IMG/VR virus record: IMGVR_UViG_3300037427_001344
Location: 1 to 39,088 of that record
Length of the DNA stretch: 39,088 bases
Source: a virus
Strand: one strand, 5' to 3'
Shown: positions 18,193-27,900 of the stretch, in pieces
Position numbering within the stretch: the first letter of the stretch is position 1
Layout of the letters: each line of letters begins with the position of its first letter
Notes under the pieces: model-generated
What the model was told of the DNA's origin: nothing
The model's input: only the letters and a program-made list of their open reading frames with translations
The model's database searches: none
Position numbers and translations under genes: made by a program

Positions 18193-19794
18193 ATGGATAA
18201 AATTATAAAAAAATTTAATTTGGATTTATCCGATATACAGGAAGCGGGTGAAAACAGAGCTTTTTCTATTATAGCTGATAGCGGTGCTGAGTTTATTTTA
18301 AAAATAAAAGATACTACAACTGGTTATTATTATAATTTTTACACAAATACTTTCCAAGCCACACAAACGTCTCTAGATGATGTTGTAGTAGGTAGAATTT
18401 ATAATGGCAATATACAATTTCCAAGCGTAACGGGTTCTGATGATCAGTATGATATTTATTTACATGCAAGACCTGGGACTAAACACACTACGTATAAGGA
18501 GGTGAGATTTGCTGACGGTAGTATGGATCTAAATTCTTCTGTGGGATCTAATTCTTTAATGATGCAGAAGGTGATATATCAATATACAGATGTAGAACTA
18601 ACAATAGGTAAGCACTCATTAAATGGTACTATTGAAAGCACTGGAACCGGACATGTAAATGAAACTATAACTATCCCAAGGGGAAGGGGGTTAACAAAAG
18701 CTAGCTTTACCGTAAAATCGGTCGTTACTACCGCATCCAAAGCTTACAAAATACTAAAACAACCTAGTGCGGGTGATATAATATCTTACAACACTTTTAC
18801 AGTTGGCTCCTCCCCAGAGTTACTACCAGGAGAAAGCGAATATTCTACTTTAGATATAACAACTAAAACACATGGCAGCACAGCCACATCTAGTTCTGTA
18901 ACAGTTACTATGGCGACTACAATCGAGGATATCGGTCTTGTTATTGGTGATAGGGTTAGACTTACAAGTAGTGATGGTTTAGATTTTTCTAGTATAATTA
19001 CTGTTTCGGCTATTAGTGGTGGTGGGCTAGCGTCAAATCAATTTACCGCTTCTAGTGCTATTAGCGTGAGTGCTGATACAAATCTATATTTTTATCATAA
19101 AAGATATAAACAGTGGCCAATTAATAATATTGAAAATATTCAAGAGGGCATGATTGTAAAAGGAACAAACGTTACAAGTGGAGCTACAGTGTCTGATTAC
19201 GAAGATAGTGTGACCATGTTTGAGGGCACTGAAAACGAACAGATAATTGTAAAAAATAAAGCTCCATTTAAAGATACTAAAGGTCAAAAACCAACAATAA
19301 GCAAAGGACTGGTAACGGCGCAGTTGGGTAATATCGTATTTAGTAGTCCACAGTTAGCAGGGTTAGCTGACGATTCAATAACGATATACGCCAACGGTGA
19401 AGGCCAGGTAAATAACTTTTATAATTATGACGTTAAGTTTACGGATTTAGCTATTGAGTTGACCACGGTGACAACTACTACAACAGCAGCTGTTAATAGT
19501 AGCACGACAGTACCGGTCACAGAGGTAAAAGGTATACTAACAAATAATAGCACTGTTAGTGGCATAGGTATAGACGCTTCTTCCGCCGCGCCAACTGTTA
19601 CAGCTAGAAGCGCAACAAGTGGAAATGGCAACCTAACACTGAGCGCTGCACAAACTATAGAAAGTGGGGCAACCTTAAACTTTGAGGGCGCCGGCCAAAT
19701 AGCGACAATAACTGGTAATATAGAAATACTAAAAGCAGGCACGGCAAATCAAAGTATATATTTCGATTTAGAGAAACTACTCTCTATAACTTAA
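18193..19794 (+). CDS. Virion-associated beta-rich protein, function unknown
   Basis: The 533-residue protein has a mixed N-terminal domain (NLDLSDIQEAGENRAFSII, then YYYNFYTNTF and DIYLHARPGTKH) followed by many Thr/Ser/Gly-rich beta repeats. A block near residue 318 (IENIQEGMIVKGTNVTSGAT) matches the VGM-type beta repeat inserted in the second ring protein. The C-terminal part is Thr/Ala-rich (TTVTTTTTAAV), then LTLSAAQTIESGATLNFEG. Low complexity and beta repeats are typical of tail-associated or fibre-like proteins. It sits between the nozzle gene and the internal proteins and is transcribed with them. No enzyme motif, signal peptide or membrane helix was found. Confidence 0.55.
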   Translation: MDKIIKKFNLDLSDIQEAGENRAFSIIADSGAEFILKIKDTTTGYYYNFYTNTFQATQTSLDDVVVGRIYNGNIQFPSVTGSDDQYDIYLHARPGTKHTTYKEVRFADGSMDLNSSVGSNSLMMQKVIYQYTDVELTIGKHSLNGTIESTGTGHVNETITIPRGRGLTKASFTVKSVVTTASKAYKILKQPSAGDIISYNTFTVGSSPELLPGESEYSTLDITTKTHGSTATSSSVTVTMATTIEDIGLVIGDRVRLTSSDGLDFSSIITVSAISGGGLASNQFTASSAISVSADTNLYFYHKRYKQWPINNIENIQEGMIVKGTNVTSGATVSDYEDSVTMFEGTENEQIIVKNKAPFKDTKGQKPTISKGLVTAQLGNIVFSSPQLAGLADDSITIYANGEGQVNNFYNYDVKFTDLAIELTTVTTTTTAAVNSSTTVPVTEVKGILTNNSTVSGIGIDASSAAPTVTARSATSGNGNLTLSAAQTIESGATLNFEGAGQIATITGNIEILKAGTANQSIYFDLEKLLSIT

Positions 19795-19854
19795 AGTAAA
19801 AAAACAGTGAAAACTGTGATAATAATAAAGTAAAAACAATTAAAAAAATATAAT

Positions 19855-20544
19855 ATGGATCCAGTAACAACACAAGCTTTAATTGGGGCGGGCGCTAGTT
19901 TACTTAGTGGTCTTTTTGGTAGAAAGAAAAGAAGAAGACAGCAAAGAGAGGCCAAGGCGCGGTATGAAGAAATGAGAGCGGCTTATGAAGGTTTAGATAC
20001 CAGCAATATATATGCTGATGTTACAAACCCGTATGCCGACATGGAAAACACAATGGAAGATCTACGTGTTAACACTCAGCAAGCAGATTTTATGGCTCAA
20101 CAAGGTTCTCAGGCTAGAGCTGATATACTTGGTGGATTTAGGCAGGCCGCGGGTGGAAGTGGTATAGCTGCGCTAGCACAATCATTAGCAAATCAACAAA
20201 CACAACAAGCAGCGCAAATGTCAGCGTCGATAGGTCAACAAGAAGCCGCAAACCAAGCCGCGGAAAGAGATATGGCTGGTAAACTACAACAATTAGATAG
20301 AGCTGGCGAATTCCAAGCTCAACAAACGAGATTATATGGTGAATCACAAGCTAGAGCATTAGATTGGCAAAAAACTGGAACAATGTTTGGCATGAGCCAA
20401 CAGAGATTAGCTGGTGCAAACCAAGCCGCAGCACAAGGTCAAGCTCAATTATATGGTGGCATTGGTGGTTTAACAGCTGGCTTCGCAACTGGGGCGTTTG
20501 GGAAAAACAAATTAACGGAAGCTCTTGGGGTCGAAGTCGCATAA
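19855..20544 (+). CDS. Internal virion (ejection-type) protein
   Basis: This 229-residue protein opens with a glycine/alanine-rich hydrophobic helix (ALIGAGASLLSGLFG) followed at once by a strongly basic patch (RKKRRRQQREAKARYEE). The middle is Gln/Ala-rich helix, and the C-terminus is again Gly/Ala-rich and hydrophobic (GGIGGLTAGFATGAFGK). Small, helical, Ala/Gln-rich proteins with amphipathic ends placed just before giant internal proteins are typical of ejection proteins such as T7 gp14 and P22 gp7. These help form a DNA-transfer channel through the cell envelope. No homology can be demonstrated by eye. The gene is 13 bp upstream of the next one and clearly in the same operon. Confidence 0.6.
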   Translation: MDPVTTQALIGAGASLLSGLFGRKKRRRQQREAKARYEEMRAAYEGLDTSNIYADVTNPYADMENTMEDLRVNTQQADFMAQQGSQARADILGGFRQAAGGSGIAALAQSLANQQTQQAAQMSASIGQQEAANQAAERDMAGKLQQLDRAGEFQAQQTRLYGESQARALDWQKTGTMFGMSQQRLAGANQAAAQGQAQLYGGIGGLTAGFATGAFGKNKLTEALGVEVA

Positions 20545-20557
20545 TAAAAATAACAAT

Positions 20558-21937
20558 ATGGCAAAAAAAGAACAACCAAAATTATCATACAGTCCTAATA
20601 CGGGTTTAATAGCGGGTGAAGCTCAAGTAGCAGCTTCAGAAGTTGGTTTAACAAATGCCAGCGGGGCTTTTGGACAGGGCTTTGGAGCTGTGTTTGGGGA
20701 AATACAAAAGGCTAATGAAGAGAGAGATGCTAGAATGGAAGCCTACGAAGCTAGTTTGCCCGGTATGGGCAATGTTAACTTAATACAAGACCCTGCTAAT
20801 AAACAAATAATTACTAGTTTTTTAAATAAGCAAAGAGATGAGTTTAATAGATTAGCTGAGATTTGGGACAAAACGAAAGATAGAGGTGTAAAAGATCAAA
20901 TGGAGGCTGTTAAGTTTTCTTTAATAAATTTAAACGATCAAATAAAAACATTTGATGAGGATAAAATGGAATTTAGAACTGCTTTTGACGAAAATCAACT
21001 AGCAAGCGTTGAAACTTATGATAAAGAGGGGTTTTTTACCAACGCATTTACTAACAATGCTGAAATGCAAGTAGGTGAAAATGGTGATTTAGGTTTTACT
21101 ATTAATAACAAATCTTACAACTATAAAGACAAGGCCGGCAAATGGAATGTTGATGCCTCTGAAGAAGAGGAGTTTATTTTTAAAGCATTTAATAGCGGTC
21201 GTAGCAACGGTAGTAAAGGTATTAAAATGAATCCCGACGATGCTTACACCAATATGTTTGCTGGTCTTAAACGTTCTAGTGCTAGCGACCTACAAGTGTT
21301 AGCAACCACAGATTTAGTTGGAGATAATCGATCTGAAACTTTTCGACAGCAATTTGCGAGTGGAAATCTTGATCCAAATCTTTATAAGAAAATTGGTATG
21401 ACCGCAACGGATGGTGAATATGATACCGAATGGATGTTTGATAATAAAAATAGTAATCAACTTAAAACAGTATTAGCAGAATATTTTAAAAATGTTGTTA
21501 TTGATGGTAATACCACTGCTTTTGGAGAATACCAACAAAAAATAAATAACAAAAACGTAACGCAACCACAAGATTACGTTCTAGAAAGTAGAGCTAACGT
21601 AAACAAAGTAAACCAATTGATAGCAAACCCTAAAAAGATAACAATGGAAGCCTTATGGGGTTTAAATATAGATTCCAAGTTAAGACGTGATATCACGGAG
21701 GAAAATGGGGTTTTTAAAATCTTCGATGCCCAAGACAAAACTACAAAAATAGATCCTAACGCGTCAATAGAACAAATAAGGGGTCAATTATATAATTTAG
21801 TAAACGTAAGACAAGCTGACGTGGATTTATATGGTGGTTTATATATAGGGTACCAGCACACAGCGACAAAAGGAAAATATAAAGATCAACTAATGGAGTG
21901 GAAAGGACCTAATTTAGGTTGGAAACCAGTAAAATAA
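20558..21937 (+). CDS. Probable internal virion protein
   Basis: The 459-residue protein begins MAKKEQPKLSYSP at ATG 20558. I prefer this to an in-frame TTG at 20525, which would overlap the previous gene. The N-terminal part is Gly/Ala-rich, then helical and charged (FLNKQRDEFNRLAEIWDKTKD, MEAVKFSLINLNDQIK). The rest is mixed alpha/beta with a Tyr/Lys-rich C-terminus. No catalytic motif, signal peptide or membrane helix was found. It lies between a small ejection-type protein and the giant polyvalent protein, 6 bp before the latter, so all three probably form the internal or ejected set. It could equally be an assembly chaperone for the giant protein. Function is not known. Confidence 0.5.
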   Translation: MAKKEQPKLSYSPNTGLIAGEAQVAASEVGLTNASGAFGQGFGAVFGEIQKANEERDARMEAYEASLPGMGNVNLIQDPANKQIITSFLNKQRDEFNRLAEIWDKTKDRGVKDQMEAVKFSLINLNDQIKTFDEDKMEFRTAFDENQLASVETYDKEGFFTNAFTNNAEMQVGENGDLGFTINNKSYNYKDKAGKWNVDASEEEEFIFKAFNSGRSNGSKGIKMNPDDAYTNMFAGLKRSSASDLQVLATTDLVGDNRSETFRQQFASGNLDPNLYKKIGMTATDGEYDTEWMFDNKNSNQLKTVLAEYFKNVVIDGNTTAFGEYQQKINNKNVTQPQDYVLESRANVNKVNQLIANPKKITMEALWGLNIDSKLRRDITEENGVFKIFDAQDKTTKIDPNASIEQIRGQLYNLVNVRQADVDLYGGLYIGYQHTATKGKYKDQLMEWKGPNLGWKPVK

Positions 21938-21943
21938 AATAAT

Positions 21944-24900
21944 ATGCCAGATAATATCATTACATCAGAAGACTTAGGTTTTTCAGAGGCACCAGTAGAA
22001 CAACCAAGTGGAGGTGGTTACATCTCATCAGAAGACATTTTTGGAGTGGGAAAGACAGTAGACTCGACGGGAGACCCGACGATGAGTCAAGAAAGTACGG
22101 GGTCACAATCGGAAGATGGTTCATCGGAATCACCAACTTGGGGTGATAAAATATCAAATACATTTAATGCTTATATAAATCCATTTACACCAACTGCCGA
22201 GCGACCTTTATACGCTGCCGGTATTGACGTTGATGAGGTAAAAGAAAAGACTAGAAAAAAATCTAAAGATTACAATTCTGATAAGGTAAGTTTTGAAAAA
22301 GAATTAGATAAAGCTTTTTCAGACGGAAAGTTATTTGAAAAAATGATTGAAAACCCAAATAAACTCACTCTACAAGAAAGACAAGTTGAGGCTGGTGATT
22401 TTGGTTCGCCTGAAGAATATCTTTTAGACGTTGTAAAAAAAGAACTAGGTGGAAGTGAAGTTTTTGGAATGGGTTGGTTTGGAGATAGAAGCGTTGATGA
22501 AGAAGGAAATCCACTGTATGGAAATCTAACAAACAACGATATTGAAACTATTGTTGAACAAAAGTTCTATGAAAAATTAGATTTAGAAAAAAATAACAAG
22601 GCAAACAACACGGCTTTAAACACTAAAGAGAACATTGAAAAGCAAGGTATTAATATCCGTCAATGGCAAGATGATACTAGAAAAACTTTTATAAGTGGAT
22701 ATTCTGGTGTTGATAGAGAGATAGCTAATCTTGTTGAAGCTATAAACAACGGTGGTTTAGACGAGGCTAAAAGAAAAGAAGCTTACGAAAAACTTACAAG
22801 CTTGAAGGGTAGAGAAAAACGCTCTATGCTTTACGATCTTAATACTGGGCAATTAACTAAAAATAAAACTGAAAATACAGTAGATTTAGGTGTTGAGGAA
22901 ACGCAAGAAAAATATAACGATATTTTAGGTAGACTTAAACCAGAGGATCAATTAGACTATTTAAGAAATGAATTTGAAAGATCAGCATTGACATTATCTG
23001 GTCATAACCAAAAACTAGACGAAGTAAAACAGTGGTCTATACTTAAATCTGGTTATGAAATAGCAGACGATCCAACTGGTGGTAACAGACGTATAGTTGA
23101 GAGCAGTTTAAGAGATCTAATGATGGATACGGAGTTTGCTAATTTTTCACCTGTACCAGCGAGTGAATTAAGAAGAAAAAAAGACGAAACAGATTCTGAG
23201 TATAAAAAAAGAAAAAAGGATTTATTTTCAAATTACGAAACTGATATTAAAGCTTTAAAACAAGACGATCTAGAATACACTAGAGAATTTGAGTCGCTTA
23301 AAGGTATGTATTTATTAAACGATGGTATTGTTGATATAGAAAAACCTGAATATTTAGGCGCTTTACTACCACCTAAAAACATGGCTGCTTTAAAGCAATC
23401 TGCAGCTGCTTTAATAAGACCTTGGACTAGTGAGTATCATGTTGATAAATTATTGGGTTCTACCAATAGGACTATACTAACTGAAACTGGTGAAATTTAT
23501 GATAATTTAGGTATTAAAAAAACTAAAGCTGAAGAAAAACAAGTAAAAGCTTCGTTTGAAGAAGGTCTTAACGAGGGTGTTCTTGGTATGAATAAAATGA
23601 TGTTTGAGTTTGCTGGATACAATAAAATTCTGGGCGTTACCGGTGTAACTAGTAAGTTTAACGGTTTAATGAAGGCTTTAAATGGTGGTAAGTGGGTTAA
23701 AAATGGAAAAACTTTTACTGATGCAAGTATAAAAGCTAGAGCAACAGCTCAAGGAATCAAAGTGAAAGATTACGCAGCTAACTTAGGGTTAAGATCCGTT
23801 CAAAGCGCTAAAAATAGATTTTATAGTATTGGGGCGTCTGGTTTGTTAGAGGGTGGTAAATTTGAGTTGTTTACTCAATTTGATATAACAAAAGGTAAAC
23901 TAAAACCTGAAGCTGGTGAACAATTTGGTTTTGCTACTGGTTTTGGTTTTGGAGCTATGGGTAGAGTTATAGCCCCATTGTCTCCATTTTTACAAGGAAA
24001 AGGCTATTTAAAAGATATAGATAAGTCTATAAAACTTGGAAGTAGAGAAGCTAGAATAGGTTTAAATAGTAAAAAACTATTTGAAACGTTTGTAACACAA
24101 CCAGCTAGTTTTGTTGTTGGTTCTGAAGGCGGTGAATTAGCAAATGCTATAGTTGATGACATGTTAGGTAATAAGCAACTTGGTAATTATATGGAACACC
24201 ATTACGGTGATTATGGTGATGTTGGAATGAGATTGATTACTAATTACTTTACTGGACTAGGTTTAGGTGTAGGGCATTTTAAAGGTTTTACAGATTTTAA
24301 ATCTAAAGCGGCTTTAAGAAGAACTAGAGATACAGCGTTAGATAAAATGAGAGAATCTGGTAGATTAGCTGAGCTAACAGAAGCTGAGCAAAATAATATA
24401 TTTAGTGAAAACTCTCAAAATAAATTACATAAAAATTTATCTGATAAAAACCTACAAGAATTTTACAAACACTACGAGATATTTGATGGTATGGAAGGTA
24501 GACTTCAACAGCTTTATAGAGCTGAGGGTTATATGGACCCATCAAGAGCAGATGAGTTGGTAAAACAAGATCATAAACAATTTTTAGCTGAAGAAAAAGC
24601 CGCTGGAAGAGAGGTTAAACTTGAGGTTGTAAATAATAAAAAACTTAAATTTCAACAACAAGCTATTGACCCAAATAAGAAAGCTGAAATATCTAAAGAT
24701 CCTAAAAGTAAAATAACAACTATTAGATATAATGCTGAGTTATATAGCCCAGATGTAATGCCACACGAGGTGCATCACTACTATACTGATGAGTTATTTG
24801 GTCAAGACGCTGTGTTTAAAGGTGAATTTATGAATACTTTAAAAAGTATTGGTAATAATGTAACATTAAAAAGGTTAGTAACAGAGCAAGAGGCTAAAGA

Positions 24901-27900
24901 ACTTGGCAATGAAAGCTTAAAAGGGAAAAAGATGACGCTTTCTCAATCTATTGAATTAAAGAAATTTGATCTTTCAAGTCCAACTAATCAGCAAAGAATA
25001 TCTCAATGGGAGTTGTTTGCTCATATCGCGGAGCAGATAGGTAATAAAAATAATTACTTTGATATAAAAAATTCTGGTGAAGTTGATGGTTTTGTTGGTC
25101 TTAGAGATTTATTATCTACTTTAGGTAAAACTACTGGTAAAAAAATAAATTTAAGTAGAGAAAAAGATGTTGTTGAATGGTTTTCTAAGTATGCTGAAAA
25201 CGTAAAGAAAGGTAAAAGTGTTGTTGACATGTTCTCTGAATTAGAAAGTGTTATTGATTTTGAAGCCACAGCAATACGTAAAGCTGAAAGATTAGCTGAA
25301 GGTAGAACCGGTAAAGATACTTATAGTTCTGAAACTTTAGATTTAGGTGAAGGGCGAAAAGTAAATAATCCTAAAAAATTAGCTAGCGATATTCAAAAAG
25401 AATACGAAGCAAAACTAGCTGAAGGCAAGGATAAAATGGCTGCTTATAAAGAACTATCAGATCCAAATCCACGCTCTGCTAACTATGATGCTAATTATCC
25501 TGTGCTAGGTAAAAAAGTAGGGCCTATGTTTGACATAGCTATATCTTCTTGGAATCGAAGTGTTGGTGATCAGTTTAGAATTAATTTAGGTGATAGAGGT
25601 TGGGAGTCAAAAAGATCAGCGTTAGCTATGGACTTTTTATCTGATAAAAGAGGCTTTCAAGATATATTTAAACAATATACACCTGACAAGGGTAAGTTAA
25701 TGACTTGGGTTGTTGGTCAATCTAGGTTAAGAATGCAAGAGATAATTGAACGTGGTGTTGGTAAGGTTACTGATATAAGAGAAACCAAAGTAGGTGACTT
25801 TGTTGAGTTTGAAAGAATATTTGAAGATGTTGACATGGCTGGTGGTAAGGTAGACAAAAGCTTTGATGCTCAAAATCCAAATATAGAAAGAAAAGGTATA
25901 TATCTACCTGAGCATAAATTTGAATTTGAAGGTGGGCAAAAAAGAACAATGGATCCAGCTTCTGTTGAAAGCATAAAAGCTGAATCTAAAAAAGTTTTTT
26001 ACGAAAGTAAATTAGAAGAAAACACTGGTGTTCAAATAGGTGAAAAATTACAACCTATTACCGAAGCGGCTATGAACAAAATGATTGGTGTTAAAGAAGG
26101 TATGAAACCCGCTGAAATTAATAATGTTCAATCTCCGTTTTTTGCTAAAAACAAAGCTATATCTTACGATGCTGGTTTAGAATTAACGTCAAACCCTAAT
26201 TTTTATGAAAATACAAATGCTGCAAAAAGTATATTTAACTTCGCACATAAAAACACCGGTGTAAAATACAAAACAGCTGAGTTAACCGTTGAAGAAGCTC
26301 GTAGAACAAACGCTAGAGCTTATAAATATGAAAAGAAAAAAGCAACAGAACAGCTTGTTGACAAGGTACAAGAAGTAATAAATTCTGGTAGAGACGCTGG
26401 TACAAAAGTAGCAAAACAAAATGTGTTAAAAAATGGTATAGGAAAACATTTTGGTAATCAAATATACAGAGAGTCTTTAAAAGAAATAAAACAAGAAATT
26501 GATTCTAAATTACAAGATCCAACTTTAGATGTAAAATATTGGTCAGAGCAAAAAGCTAAACTAGAAGGTGTAATGGCTGAATTAGCAATGCGTAAGCTTC
26601 GAGGAGCTGTCCCTGAAAAATTAGCATCTGAAGATCTAGATGTAATGAATAACTTTATTAAAGAGTGGAAAGGGTTAGATCACGGTAAACTTAAATACCC
26701 AGAGATACGCTTAAGAACAATGATTGAAAACAACAAGGATTACAAACGTTTGTTTGATACCAAATTAAATGTTGTTGATCAGATCGCTAAAGAAATGGGA
26801 TATGAGTTAAGAGAAATATCTAAAGATGTATTTGAACAAGTAAGCGAGGCTAATAGAGTTTTAGAAAAAAATATAACAAAAATAGTAGAACCTAGATTAA
26901 CTAAAAACTGGAGAGAAGTTGAGTTTGGAAACGAAATGAAACAACTTTTAGAAGAAAAAGGTTATCCTAAAGAAATCGTAAACGAATTAAAGTTTGATGA
27001 AACTTCTTGGTCTAAAGATCGTAATAGTGTAGTAGAATATGATACGTTTTTAAAGGATTTTTATAACGAATTACCATTAGAAATAGCATTACACCAAATA
27101 TTAAAAAAATCAGCTGGAACGGGCGCTGGTAAAACACTATTTGTAAACGAAAAAGGACAAGTAGAAAGAAGAAATAATGATTGGTGGGATTCTTTTAGTA
27201 AAGAGTTTAAAGGTTCTGGTAAAAAAGCACCAGCATGGCTTAAGCATGTTAAAACTATTAAGAACGGTACTTTAAAAGCTGGAATAAATAAAGCTTTAGA
27301 ATTACCAGAGTTTAGTGATATTAAAACAAACGAAAAAACACAAAAGAAGTTTGCTAATTATATAACTAAAAAATATTTAACAAATAAAGGCTCTACATAC
27401 GAACAGGTTTTAGATGCAAATCAAAAAATGATGGAGTTTATGGGTGAAAAACTTTTTGATTATTTTAATAAATCTAAAGATAAAGTATTTGCACTAAACA
27501 ATATAAAAAGATATTTACAAATACAAACTAGTATAGAAGATGGTTTTGTTAGAAGTTTAGCCACACATGACGCTATATCTATAAAAAGAGGATCAAAGCA
27601 TAGTGAACATGAGTTTCAAGCATTAAACATGAGTACTAATCTTATGTTAAATGTGGTTAAAAACGCTGGTAGTAAAAAGGTGTTTTTAGAAAACCTAAAA
27701 CCTTTAACAAGAATATTTAGACAAAGTATAATAGAAAAATCTGTACAAGCAAAATACGACGCGCCGGAATTTGGTGGTAAAACCGGTTTTGAATTTGTAT
27801 TTACCACGGAAACCGGTAAGTACGGTTGGATGAGAGAAATGAAGGTGGCTGAAAACACTTTAGATTTAAGAACCGGTAAAACTTATGACAAATTAATTTT

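Noticed and set aside
19804-19817. ACAGT-GAAA-ACTGT hairpin as terminator
   Set aside because: Only 5 bp of stem, no GC-rich base and no T-run follows. At most a weak GNRA hairpin.
20525-20557. TTG start for the 459-residue internal protein
   Set aside because: It overlaps the previous gene, and ATG 20558 has the same A/T leader as other genes.
27110-27140. Walker-A-like AGTGAGKT (K1730) in the giant protein
   Set aside because: It fits the loose pattern, but no hydrophobic strand precedes it and no Walker B was found, so chance is likely.
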